Origin: Leucobacter aridicollis
GTDB lineage: Bacteria > Actinomycetota > Actinomycetes > Actinomycetales > Microbacteriaceae
Direction of reading: 5' to 3'
Assembly (NCBI RefSeq): GCF_024399335.1
Contig: NZ_CP075339.1
Coordinates: forward strand, 2,666,001 to 2,730,000
Length of the DNA: 64,000 nt
The notes beneath the pieces were generated by a model. That model was not told where the DNA came from. It saw nothing but the letters and a program-made list of their open reading frames with translations, and ran no database searches. Numbering within the stretch: position 1 is the stretch's first letter; each line of letters opens with the position of its first letter. Below, one piece after another: positions 37,056 to 45,477 of the stretch. The translations under genes were made by a program, and so were the position numbers.

Positions 37056-37064
37056 GTTCGATCC

Positions 37065-39251
37065 TCACATCAGTTTCGTAGATTCGAGCGCGGCCATGAG
37101 CTTCCGATTGAACGGGATCATCGGGCGGCGCAGCACAAGTCCGAGCAGTAGCGCGGGGATCGCGAACAGCAGCAGCATCCCGAGCGCGATCCAGAAGTCG
37201 CCGCCGTAGACGCCCGCAACCGCGGCGCGCAGTGCCTGGATCGCGTAGGTCGCCGGCAGGAACGGACTGATGTTCTGGAACCACTGTGGCAGCAGCTCGA
37301 GCGGGTACGCGCCCCCCGAACCCGAGATTTGGATCACGAGCAGCAGCACGGCGAGCGCTTTGCCAGCGTTTCCGAAGGCAACAACGAACGTGTACACGAT
37401 GAGTGTGAAGACGAGCGAGATCACCCACCCGGCGAGGATGAGCAGCAGCGGGTGGGCTGGTTCGATCTGCACGAAGAGCACGAGCCCCAGCGTCAGCAGG
37501 GTGCTCTGGGCGAGGCCAACGAGCGCGAAGACTCCGTAGCGGCCGAGGTACTTCTGGGTCGTGGTGAGCTCAGGCCTATCTGGCAGGGTCTCCTGATTCA
37601 CGTCGACGCGAATCGTGACTGTCATGAGCAACGCACCGACCCAGAGGGCGAGCACGCTGTAGAGCGGCGCCATACCCGCGCCGAACCCGACGATCGGAAA
37701 CACGGCAGTGCGGTCGACGCGTACGGGCTCAGCGAGTGACGTCGCGAGCACGGCAGGCCCGGCACCGATAATCTCGGAGATCTCGCTGAGGTCCCCAGTG
37801 TCGGCGGCCTTCGCGATCGCGCGCTGCAGCTCCCCGAATTTGTCGGCGGTTTCATTCAGCGAGGTTGCGAGCTTCGTGGTGGCCTCACCAGATTCAGTGA
37901 GCACCGTGCGCACGGAGCCGGCAGCGCCAGCGAGCCTCGAAGAGGATCCGGCGAGGCTATCCCGGATGCCCGCTATATCTCCGCTGATCGTGTCGAGCGT
38001 GCCCGCGAGCGCGTCGAGCTGCGGCTTCAGGCCCGAGGCGTACGCGTCTTTCGCGTCGGTCACCGCTTTCTTCGCTTCGGCCACCGCCGCGGCGATCGCG
38101 TCGTGCGATTCCCCCGCGGATCCCGCCCCGTTCGCAATGTCAGTCGCCGACTGGCGCATGCGATCGCGCACGCCCTCCTGCCTGGCGATCGACTCGTCGA
38201 GACTCGTCAGCACCCGGGCGAACGCGGCCTGGCCAGACTCGGGCACGAGCGGCTGCACCTCGTCGACAAGCTTTTGCTTGAGCGCGGTCGTCTGGTCTAC
38301 CTGCACCTGGACGGCATCGGCGAGCGCGTTCAACGCTGCGGCCTGGCTACCGCCAACCTTGCCCGCTTCAGCGTAGAGATCGTCAATCCGCGCCGCGACA
38401 GCATCGTAGCTCCCAGCCGTCGCGCCAAGCGCGTCGACGAGTGACTGGGTCGCACCCGTGAGCGCCCCCTTCAGGTCGCCAACCGCGGCAGATCCGTTGC
38501 CGAGAGCCGTCGATGAGTCGTCAAACGCGGCTCCTGCGGCAGTCACGAGCGACTCAGCACTGTCGACGAGCGGCACGCTCGATTCAATGAGCGCGCCGAG
38601 GGTCTCGGCGGTGCGCGCCCCGCCGCGCAGCTGCGTCGCGATGTTCCCGATCCGAGACTCGACCCGGTTGAGCGCCGCCTGAGTGTTTTCGTCGGTGAGG
38701 TAGTCGGACACTGACGAGACGAGGCCGAGCGCGACCTCGCTCAGCGTCACGGTGAAGGCCTCGCTGATCTGGGACGAGACGCCCTCTGCCCCCTGCTCGG
38801 TGATCTTCGGCGCTAGCGCGTTCTTTTTCTCGTTCGTGTAGAACTTGATGCTCGTGCGCTCCGCGCCGTCGGCGTAGAACGTCAGCATGTCTGAGCTGAA
38901 CGACGGCGGCAGCACGATCGCGGCGTAGTATGCGCCCGACTTTGTGCCGTCGATCGCGTCGTCTTTCGTCGTGATGACCCAGTCAAGCCCGTCGTTCGCG
39001 CGCAGCTCCGAGAGCACCTGCTCCCCCACGTTGATCGGGATGGGCATGAGGTCGCTCTGGAACCCGGCGTCTGTGCTCGCGACGGCGACCTTCAGATTGC
39101 TCGTGTTCGCGAACGGGTCCCAGCTCGCGATCACGTTGAACCAGGTGAAGAGCGACGGAATGATGATGAGACCGAAGAGCACGATCGACGCCATCACGTT
39201 GCGGGTGGCGTGGCGCAGGTCGCGCTTCACGAGACTCAGTACGTTGTTCAT
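37065..39251 (-). CDS. YhgE/Pip family membrane protein (second copy)
   Basis: The 728 residues show the YhgE/Pip plan: one N-terminal membrane helix (IVLFGLIIIPSLFTWFNVIA), a long extracytoplasmic alpha-helical/coiled part of about 480 residues, and a C-terminal group of about five helices related to ABC-2 transport membrane proteins. Family members include phage-infection protein Pip and ESAT-6-like secretion accessory proteins. It overlaps the 3' end of the first copy by four bases (ATGA). The two may form a heteromer. Function is not established. Confidence 0.86.
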   Translation of the reverse strand: MNNVLSLVKRDLRHATRNVMASIVLFGLIIIPSLFTWFNVIASWDPFANTSNLKVAVASTDAGFQSDLMPIPINVGEQVLSELRANDGLDWVITTKDDAIDGTKSGAYYAAIVLPPSFSSDMLTFYADGAERTSIKFYTNEKKNALAPKITEQGAEGVSSQISEAFTVTLSEVALGLVSSVSDYLTDENTQAALNRVESRIGNIATQLRGGARTAETLGALIESSVPLVDSAESLVTAAGAAFDDSSTALGNGSAAVGDLKGALTGATQSLVDALGATAGSYDAVAARIDDLYAEAGKVGGSQAAALNALADAVQVQVDQTTALKQKLVDEVQPLVPESGQAAFARVLTSLDESIARQEGVRDRMRQSATDIANGAGSAGESHDAIAAAVAEAKKAVTDAKDAYASGLKPQLDALAGTLDTISGDIAGIRDSLAGSSSRLAGAAGSVRTVLTESGEATTKLATSLNETADKFGELQRAIAKAADTGDLSEISEIIGAGPAVLATSLAEPVRVDRTAVFPIVGFGAGMAPLYSVLALWVGALLMTVTIRVDVNQETLPDRPELTTTQKYLGRYGVFALVGLAQSTLLTLGLVLFVQIEPAHPLLLILAGWVISLVFTLIVYTFVVAFGNAGKALAVLLLVIQISGSGGAYPLELLPQWFQNISPFLPATYAIQALRAAVAGVYGGDFWIALGMLLLFAIPALLLGLVLRRPMIPFNRKLMAALESTKLM

Positions 39252-42025
39252 GCGCGCTGCCCTCCCTCGTTCGTGTCGGGTGTGTCGGTTGGGCCGGTTG
39301 GGCCGGTTGGGCCAGTTGGATCGGCCTTGTGCCCGGGCGGATCGCCGAAGAGTTCGGCAATCACGTCATCGATGTCGGCCACGTCGGCCGGTGGCTGCGC
39401 GCCGCCGCCAGGATCTGTCGTCCCGCTCGCGGAGAGCGGCACCGTCTCTGGCTGCGCGGTGGCCAGCGCCATTTCAGGATCGGTGTGCAGGCCTGTACGG
39501 TCAGTGAGTACCGCGTCGCGCAGCTCGTCGTCGTCAAGCGTGGCGACCTCTCGGGCGTGCAGGAAGCTCTGCTTGATGTACTCGATGACGACGAGGAACC
39601 CCATGATGATGAGGCACCAGAGCACCCACACCCCAAGCAGCGGAGCCTTCCCACCGGGCAACGCCCACGCGATAACGCCGATCACCACCATCCCGACGGC
39701 TCCAACGATGAGCGTGCCGCGCAGCATCGCCGGATAGTGCTGGGTGAACGGTTTCGCCCGCCGCTCAAGGTCTTCGCGGTACTCGCCCCGGTTCTGCAGC
39801 GCGTGGATCACGTCGCTCAGACGGTAGCCAGACCCGACGACCTGCACCTTTTCACCGATGAGGAGGTCGGTCGACGCAATCTGGCGATTGAACAGCAGGT
39901 TGAAGTTTGCGAGCCGCCGACGCAGCACGAGACCGAGCACGATCGCGAGCAGACCCATGAGTGCGAGCACCCCAATGAACCGCCAGTAGTGGCCACCGTA
40001 GAACCCGGCGATCGTCTCGCGCATCGCGTCAATTCCATACGAGAACGGCAGGAAGGGGTATATCGCACGGAAGAAGCCGGGCATCAGCTCGATCGGGTAG
40101 AGCCCCGAGGCACCGGGAATCTGCATAATGACGAGCAGCACACACAGTCCTCTGCCAACGTGGCCGAACGCAACCGACAGCGCGTAGATGATGCTCACGT
40201 AGACGAGTGCGGTGAACACACCAGTCGCGACGTAGGCGATGACACTCGCAGTCTGGATCCCGATCACGAGGTTGCCTATACACACGATGAGAGCCTGGAG
40301 CGCAGCGAGCGCCGCCAACAGGAAGAACCTGCCGAAGTAGGCCTGCCGCACGGTCACGTCGCGCAGCCCCTCCGTGTCGACCTCGATCTTGAAGATCACC
40401 ATGAGCACGAACGCGCCGATCCACAGCGACAGGTTCGTAAACAGCGCAGCCATAGCCGAACCGTAGGCGTTAATCGGGAAGACGACGTGCTCGTCGACAG
40501 TCACTGGTGACGCAACGAACTCGGCGATCTGCGCAGGCTCGAGCCCAGTGAGCGTGTTGAGGGTGCCCCATTCAGACGCTGCACCCAGCGCGAGCACGTC
40601 GGCGCGCGCAGTCGTGATGCCTCCCCGGATACCGTTGAGGTCGGCCTTGAAACTGTCGAATGCATCCCCCGTCGAGCCGAGCTGGGTATCGATGCCACCA
40701 AGCAGCGAGTCAGCCTGTTCGAGCACAGCCTGCTGCGCGGTGAGGGCAGATGCGAACGCGCCCGCGCTTGCCGACAGCTGCGACATGGCCGCATTGAGCG
40801 TGGGCACCGTGCTGCTGAGCACCTGTCGCATCCCCGCGGCAGCGGCGCGCGTATCTTTCAGCGCCTGGCTCAGCGCGCTCGACGCGTCTGAGACTGCCTG
40901 CACCGCGCCAGACGCATCGGTGTTCGCCTGCTGGAGCGTCTTGAGCACCTCCCCATGAGCCGCATTCTGGGCCTCGAGCGAGTCAATGGCGCCCTTGAGC
41001 TGGCTCCCGACGGGCGAGCTCGGGTCGGCCTCGTCAAGGAGATCCTGCAACTGCGCGATCGCCCGCTTGTTCGCGTCGACCACGGCGGTGACCTCAGTGA
41101 TCGACGCGTCGATGCGCACGTTTGCCTGCTTCAGCTGCTGCGTCAGCTCGGCTACCGACGCGTTCGCCGAGCCGGCCGCGTCTGCGAGCGCCGTGGTCCC
41201 CGTGAGGTAGGCGGAAGACGCGGCGTCTCCGAAGGCGACGACCTGCTGCTGGGTCTCGGCGACGATCGCCTGCGCCTGGCGTACGCCGACCTGCACGTCA
41301 CCGAGCGTCGTTCCGACGTCGACAAGGGTAGCCCGCGTCGACGCGAGCGAGTCGCGCGAGGAGTCGAGGCCCGCGCGCATTCTGTCGATGTTCTTCTCAG
41401 CCTCATCGAGGGTCTTCGTCGTACGGTCGAAGGCGTTGAGCGTGTCGCCGCGTGCGTTGAGCAGCTTCAGCTCGACCGAGTCACCCGCATCTTTCACTGC
41501 CTCGGTCGCAGCCTTGGCGACTTGCTCCTTGAACGCGCTCGTGATCTGCTTGTCGAGCGTTGACGCACCGACGTCGGTAATCTTCGGTGCGATTGCGCTC
41601 GCCTTCTCGTTCACGAAGTACTGGAGTGCGGGCTGAGTAAAGTCGCCCGAGGTCATACTGAGAAGATCGCTGCTGAAGTCTTCAGGGATAACGATTGTGG
41701 CGTACACGTCGCCGCGTTTCACGGCGTCTTTGGCGTTCGCTTCGCTCATGAACTGCCAACCCAGCTGATCGTTTGCTTTGAGCTGGTCGACAACCTCGTC
41801 GCCGATGTTCACCTCACCCGTGAGCTCAGATTCGGCGCCGGAGTCGAGGTTCGCAACGGCGATGTTCACGTTTGCAGTGTTTGCGTACGGGTCCCAGAAC
41901 GCGTTGATGTTGAACCACGCGTAGAGGGCAGGCGTGATGAGGATACCGATGACGATAACCCAGCTTTTTCGCTGTCGGGCGAGCCGCCCGACGTCTCTCC
42001 GAAAGATGTTCCAACTTTGCCGCAC
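39248..42025 (-). CDS. YhgE/Pip family membrane protein (first copy)
   Basis: The 925 residues repeat the plan of its neighbour: an N-terminal helix with ILITPALYAWFNINAFWDPY, a long helical region (about residues 190-490), then the C-terminal helices. An extra cytoplasmic tail of about 150 residues ends in GPTGPTGPT, encoded by a 9-base repeat. The start is a GTG at 42025. A TACACT hexamer six bases upstream suggests a leaderless or near-leaderless transcript. It begins the operon with the second copy and tetR. Confidence 0.86.
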   Translation of the reverse strand: MRQSWNIFRRDVGRLARQRKSWVIVIGILITPALYAWFNINAFWDPYANTANVNIAVANLDSGAESELTGEVNIGDEVVDQLKANDQLGWQFMSEANAKDAVKRGDVYATIVIPEDFSSDLLSMTSGDFTQPALQYFVNEKASAIAPKITDVGASTLDKQITSAFKEQVAKAATEAVKDAGDSVELKLLNARGDTLNAFDRTTKTLDEAEKNIDRMRAGLDSSRDSLASTRATLVDVGTTLGDVQVGVRQAQAIVAETQQQVVAFGDAASSAYLTGTTALADAAGSANASVAELTQQLKQANVRIDASITEVTAVVDANKRAIAQLQDLLDEADPSSPVGSQLKGAIDSLEAQNAAHGEVLKTLQQANTDASGAVQAVSDASSALSQALKDTRAAAAGMRQVLSSTVPTLNAAMSQLSASAGAFASALTAQQAVLEQADSLLGGIDTQLGSTGDAFDSFKADLNGIRGGITTARADVLALGAASEWGTLNTLTGLEPAQIAEFVASPVTVDEHVVFPINAYGSAMAALFTNLSLWIGAFVLMVIFKIEVDTEGLRDVTVRQAYFGRFFLLAALAALQALIVCIGNLVIGIQTASVIAYVATGVFTALVYVSIIYALSVAFGHVGRGLCVLLVIMQIPGASGLYPIELMPGFFRAIYPFLPFSYGIDAMRETIAGFYGGHYWRFIGVLALMGLLAIVLGLVLRRRLANFNLLFNRQIASTDLLIGEKVQVVGSGYRLSDVIHALQNRGEYREDLERRAKPFTQHYPAMLRGTLIVGAVGMVVIGVIAWALPGGKAPLLGVWVLWCLIIMGFLVVIEYIKQSFLHAREVATLDDDELRDAVLTDRTGLHTDPEMALATAQPETVPLSASGTTDPGGGAQPPADVADIDDVIAELFGDPPGHKADPTGPTGPTGPTDTPDTNEGGQRA
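39287..39319. repeat. 9-base tandem repeat at the 3' end of the first yhgE gene
   Basis: The unit GGTTGGGCC is repeated three times exactly (39287, 39296, 39305) with a partial fourth. On the minus strand it encodes GPT tripeptides in the C-terminal tail. Confidence 0.85.
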
Positions 42026-42043
42026 CGAAATAGTGTACCCGAT

Positions 42044-42065
42044 ACTTGCACATTGGTGTGCAAGT
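42044..42065. promoter_or_regulatory. Palindromic operator at the yhgE operon promoter
   Basis: ACTTGCACA and TGTGCAAGT form perfect nine-base arms around TTGG. It lies 19 bases upstream of the GTG of the first yhgE gene and 50 bases upstream of the divergent GNAT gene. A TACACT -10-like element follows toward the yhgE gene. The size and symmetry fit a TetR-family operator, most likely for the TetR of the operon. Confidence 0.75.
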
Positions 42066-42114
42066 TATTTTGGCGGTGGGCGAACGCTCCCGTCTCAGTA
42101 GAATTCGACAGAGT

Positions 42115-42873
42115 ATGAACATCACCGAACCCCGTCAGCCAGACCCGCTGTCGCTCTACGTCGACACGCACCTTGCCCGCGCGCGCGACTCGTTTCGCGC
42201 CGAGGAACTCGCTTGGTTCACCACGGGGGCGCCCCACGAAGAGCTCAACGGGGTGCTCTACGCGACCGCTGCGACCGTGGACGACGCGCTTCAGAGGCTG
42301 GCTGGCGTTCAGGCGCTCTGGCATTCCTGGCCCGAACGCCCTGAATTCGACGTCGAGGCGCAGCTTCGCGACCGTGGGTTTCGGTTCGTCGAAGAAGAGC
42401 CAGTGCTGACACAGCAACTCGACCCGCAACGTGAAGTAGCCGCTGCCCCGTACCAGGGCGCAGCCACTATCCGCCTAGTTGACACCGAACACGATCTCGC
42501 CACTTGGGAGGAGATCTGGACGGGAGGGGCATCACAGCCAGCGACGCATCGCGCGCTTGCATTGGCTGGGCTCGGCGCGAGCCGCTCGGCACACCACCTC
42601 CTTGCGGAGGTCGACGGAGTCGCCGTCGGGTGCGGCGCGGCCGTCGTCGCCGGCAGCACTCTGGCCGTCGAACACATCGTCACCGCAGCATCGCACCGCA
42701 GGCGCGGCATCGGCAGCCAGCTCACCGAGGCGGCTCTCACGCTCGGCCGCGAGTACGGAGCCAAGAACGCAATCCTCACTGCCTCACCCGACGGCGCAGG
42801 AATCTACGAACGTCTCGGATTCGAGCGGCGCGAACCCGTTCGCAGATTTATCACCCCTGCAGCGCACGAGTAG
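42115..42873 (+). CDS. GNAT-family acetyltransferase
   Basis: About 252 residues. The C-terminal half is a GNAT domain with acetyl-CoA loop TAASHRRRGIGSQLTEAALT and end motif AGIYERLGFERREPV. The N-terminal half is a degenerate or family-specific region. The ATG at 42115 follows TAGAAT by 10 bases, a possible -10. It is divergent from the yhgE operon across the palindrome and may share its control. The substrate is unknown. Confidence 0.85.
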   Translation: MNITEPRQPDPLSLYVDTHLARARDSFRAEELAWFTTGAPHEELNGVLYATAATVDDALQRLAGVQALWHSWPERPEFDVEAQLRDRGFRFVEEEPVLTQQLDPQREVAAAPYQGAATIRLVDTEHDLATWEEIWTGGASQPATHRALALAGLGASRSAHHLLAEVDGVAVGCGAAVVAGSTLAVEHIVTAASHRRRGIGSQLTEAALTLGREYGAKNAILTASPDGAGIYERLGFERREPVRRFITPAAHE

Positions 42874-42891
42874 GCCGCCAGCGCCACGTCG

Positions 42892-43104
42892 TCACTGCTT
42901 GAACGTCAACCCGATCTCGGCGAGTGCCACCTCGAGGATTCGCACTGCTTTCGGCCCCACACCGTGCAACGACAGCACCTCCGCTCGCGACAGCTTGGCG
43001 ACCTCCGCAAGCGACGCTATTCCCGCCAGCAGCAATGCCGATGTCGCCGGCCGACCAATCCGTGGCAGGTCCCCAATCTGCTCGGGCACATCGCGTGTAG
43101 ACAT
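42892..43104 (-). CDS. Small helix-hairpin-helix protein
   Basis: The 70 residues form two helix-hairpin-helix turns: IGRPATSALLLAGIASLAEV and LSRAEVLSLHGVGPKAVRI. Proteins of this size with this pattern bind DNA non-specifically; the same fold is found in the end of DNA polymerase and ligase proteins. It is convergent with the GNAT gene (18 bases apart) and lies before csoR. A cellular role is not known. Confidence 0.82.
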   Translation of the reverse strand: MSTRDVPEQIGDLPRIGRPATSALLLAGIASLAEVAKLSRAEVLSLHGVGPKAVRILEVALAEIGLTFKQ

Positions 43105-43148
43105 TCGTGCAGTCTACGGTGCGGCCCACCGCCTCTGCCGCAGCCCGC

Positions 43149-43460
43149 TTACGACTTCACCAGGCGGGCGATCGCGTCGCTCGCCTCCTTGAGCTTTTCC
43201 TGCGCCTCTGGGCCATCCTTGCGTGCCGCGTCGACGACGCAGTGCGACAAATGGTCGTCAAGCAACCCAAGACCCACAGCCTGCAATGCGCTCGTGAGGG
43301 CGCTGATCTGGGTGAGGATATCGATGCAGTACTTCTCCTCATCAACCATGCGCGAGATGCCCCGCGCCTGACCCTCGATGCGCTTCAGGCGCTGCAGGTA
43401 CTTCTCCTTGTCGGTGATGTACCCGTGCGGGCTCTCATGCGTGTCCGGTGTCGCCTCCAC
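43149..43460 (-). CDS. csoR: CsoR-type copper-sensing repressor
   Basis: About 103 residues from a GTG at 43460 that follows GAGGAGGGG. The Cu(I) ligands are exactly spaced: C45, H70, C74 (25 and 4 apart, as in M. tuberculosis C36, H61, C65). CsoR represses copper-export genes and leaves DNA when Cu(I) binds. A box of the ATACCC-N5-GGGTAT type at 43502 lies 42 bases upstream, so it probably controls itself; two more boxes precede copZ. The frame open to 43649 covers the box and is not used. Confidence 0.92.
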   Translation of the reverse strand: MEATPDTHESPHGYITDKEKYLQRLKRIEGQARGISRMVDEEKYCIDILTQISALTSALQAVGLGLLDDHLSHCVVDAARKDGPEAQEKLKEASDAIARLVKS

Positions 43461-43501
43461 GATTCCCCTCCTCAACTGCGATAGCTCACATCCCCCACAT
43501 G

Positions 43502-43518
43502 ATACCCCCTCCGGGTAT
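43502..43518. promoter_or_regulatory. CsoR box upstream of csoR
   Basis: ATACCC-CCTCC-GGGTAT, a 17-base inverted repeat with a five-base spacer, identical in its arms to the two boxes upstream of copZ. It fits the G-rich palindrome bound by CsoR proteins. Confidence 0.8.
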
Positions 43519-43567
43519 TCCGTAGGGGATGTTTCGCTCTGGGCTTCACGTTGCCGCGGATCGGCGA

Positions 43568-44986
43568 CTACCCTCCCTTTCCACGGTCGGCCTCGAGCAG
43601 TCGCAGCCACACCTCGCTGATCGTCGGGTACGCAGGAACTGCGTGCCACAGACGGTCCATCGAAACCTCCCCGACGATCGCGATTGTCGCCGCGTGCACA
43701 AGATCGGCCACGTCTTGCCCCACGAATGTCGCGCCAACGACCACATCACGCGCCGCGTCGATCACGAGCTTTGCCCTGCCAACATAGCCGTCAGCGTGAA
43801 GCGCGGCGCCGGCTACCTTCCCCATGTCGTACTCGACAGTTCTGAGCTCGAGTCCAGCCCCGCGCGCCTCAGCCTCGGTGAGCCCAACTGCGGCGACCTC
43901 CGGGTCCGAGAACACCACCCGCGGCACCGCGACGTGGTCGGCCGTCGCAGCGTGGGCTCCCCACTGCCCGCCGTCCACCTCAGCGCCCGCAAGCCGCGCG
44001 GCGATCGCCGCACCGGCCGCGCGCGCCTGGTACTTGCCCTGATGCGTGAGCAGCGCGCGACCGTTCACGTCGCCGACGGCGTACAGCCAGTCGGTACCCG
44101 CAACCAGCATGGTGTCGTCGACAGGAAGTTCCGAGTCCACTCCAACAGTTTCGAGGCCGAGGCCCGAGGTCGCGGGGCGGCGTCCGGTCGCAACAAGAAG
44201 CTCGGCGGCCCGCACGGTCGCGCCACCAGCGAGCTCAACTGACACGTTGCCGTCTGCCCCGCGGTCGACGCGCACGGGCTCGTCGCCAATCCGAACGTCG
44301 ACACCCTCGGCGGCGAGCGCGGCCGCAAGCATGGCGCCGACGAACGGCTCTTCGCGCCCGAGCAGCGCCCCGCGCGAGAGCAGCGTCACGCTGGCCCCGA
44401 GCGCGGCGAACGCGAACGCCATCTCGGTCCCGGCGACGCCGCCTCCGAGGATGATGAGACTCTGCGGCACCTCTTCGGTGGAGGTCACCTCACGCGTGCC
44501 CCAGGCGCGCGACTCCGGGAGGCCCGCGATCTTCGGCAACGACGGCACCGACCCTGTCGCGAGCACGACCGCCCGGGCCGTCAACGTGCGCTCCCCCACT
44601 CGCACGCGGCCCCTGCCGACGAGCTCGCCGAAGCCCCGAATGAGGTCGATTCCTGCTGCGGCAACCCACTCGACCTGGCCGGAATCGTCCCAGTTGCTTG
44701 TGAATGCGTCACGCCGCTGAAACACCTCCGTGGCCTGAAGGCTACCGGTGACCGCCTCGCGTGCCCCGGGGAGCCGCCCCGCCGCGCGGATGGCGTGGCC
44801 GCTCCGGAGTAGCGCTTTCGAGGGCATGCACGCCCAGTACGAGCACTCGCCGCCCACGAGTTCAGCCTCGACGATCGCGACGCGAACGTTCGGGCCGACG
44901 GCGTAGTCGGCGACGTTTTCGCCAACCGGCCCGGCGCCGATAACGATCAGGTCGTAGTCGGTTGAGGTGTGTGCTGCAGTTTCCAT
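43568..44986 (-). CDS. FAD-dependent pyridine nucleotide-disulfide oxidoreductase
   Basis: About 472 residues from the ATG at 44986. FAD loop IVIGAGPVGENVADYA; redox centre GGECSYWACMPSKALL with two cysteines four residues apart; NAD loop ILGGGVAGTEMAFAFAAL; second FAD segment LYAVGDVNGRALLTHQG. It is of the mercuric reductase/dihydrolipoamide dehydrogenase class but lacks an N-terminal metal domain. The C-terminal dimerization half ends without the Cys-Cys pair of MerA, so a metal-ion reductase is unlikely. Location next to copper genes suggests a redox role in that response; no CsoR box precedes it. Confidence 0.85.
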   Translation of the reverse strand: METAAHTSTDYDLIVIGAGPVGENVADYAVGPNVRVAIVEAELVGGECSYWACMPSKALLRSGHAIRAAGRLPGAREAVTGSLQATEVFQRRDAFTSNWDDSGQVEWVAAAGIDLIRGFGELVGRGRVRVGERTLTARAVVLATGSVPSLPKIAGLPESRAWGTREVTSTEEVPQSLIILGGGVAGTEMAFAFAALGASVTLLSRGALLGREEPFVGAMLAAALAAEGVDVRIGDEPVRVDRGADGNVSVELAGGATVRAAELLVATGRRPATSGLGLETVGVDSELPVDDTMLVAGTDWLYAVGDVNGRALLTHQGKYQARAAGAAIAARLAGAEVDGGQWGAHAATADHVAVPRVVFSDPEVAAVGLTEAEARGAGLELRTVEYDMGKVAGAALHADGYVGRAKLVIDAARDVVVGATFVGQDVADLVHAATIAIVGEVSMDRLWHAVPAYPTISEVWLRLLEADRGKGG

Positions 44987-45058
44987 GCGGGTCCCCTTTC
45001 CCGTCGTCGCGGACCGGCTGCCAGCCGGGAATTGGGGCAAGTCTTCCGCACGACACGC

Positions 45059-45088
45059 AAAGGGGCCTGTGTGTCCACAGGCCCCTTT
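45059..45088. terminator. Strong hairpin between the YHS gene and the oxidoreductase gene
   Basis: A perfect 13-base-pair stem (AAAGGGGCCTGTG with CACAGGCCCCTTT) closes the loop TGTC. It lies downstream of the YHS gene on the minus strand. The A and T ends of the stem could serve as a weak U tract in either direction. Confidence 0.75.
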
Positions 45089-45108
45089 GGGGTGACTATC
45101 GAGGCTAT

Positions 45109-45162
45109 CGGCTGTCGGCTGTCGGCTGTCGGCTGTCGGCTGTCGGCTGTCGGCTGTCGGCT
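45109..45162. repeat. 7-base tandem repeat (CGGCTGT) downstream of the YHS gene
   Basis: Seven full CGGCTGT units run without change from 45109 to 45157 and end in a partial unit that merges with the stop codon (TAG, minus strand) of the YHS gene. It lies between that stop and the terminator. There are no spacers, so it is not a CRISPR. Copy number is likely variable. Confidence 0.92.
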
Positions 45163-45436
45163 ACGCCATGTTCGCCGCGTACTTCGCGGGGTCAGCATCG
45201 AACGCGGGGCCACAACCGGCGCAGCAGAAGTAGTACCGCTCGCCCTCAAAGTCACGGTAGAGCCCAGCCTGAACAGCCTTCGCCTTGTTCACCGGGCTCC
45301 CGACCATCACAGGGCAGGTTGTCGTCTCTGCGTCGGAGCCCGCACCGCCAAGCATGTCGGTTCGGCCATCGGCGGAGACGGCGGGGGCCTTCGCGCCACC
45401 GCAGCAGCTCGCAGTCGGAATCGTTTGTTCGGTCAT
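45161..45436 (-). CDS. Small YHS-domain metal-binding protein
   Basis: The 91 residues have a Cys pair at 11-12 and a YHS/TRASH-type domain with C41 in TTTCPVMVGSPVNKAKA and C71, C72, C75 in RYYFCCAGCGPAF. YHS domains are linked with soft-metal binding, often in copper and mercury resistance loci, and this gene lies next to copA. A copper-binding role is the most likely. The stop codon is the edge of the tandem repeat. Confidence 0.82.
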   Translation of the reverse strand: MTEQTIPTASCCGGAKAPAVSADGRTDMLGGAGSDAETTTCPVMVGSPVNKAKAVQAGLYRDFEGERYYFCCAGCGPAFDADPAKYAANMA

Positions 45437-45477
45437 CGGGGTGTCCTTTCGAAGTGTTTCTCTGTGCGGTGCGGCCG

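Noticed and set aside
39329..40510. Plus-strand 393-codon frame opposite the first yhgE gene
   Set aside because: It has a His/Arg/Asp-rich antisense composition and no ribosome site.
45109..45162. Possible CRISPR array
   Set aside because: The unit is only seven bases and the copies are adjacent without spacers. No cas genes are present.
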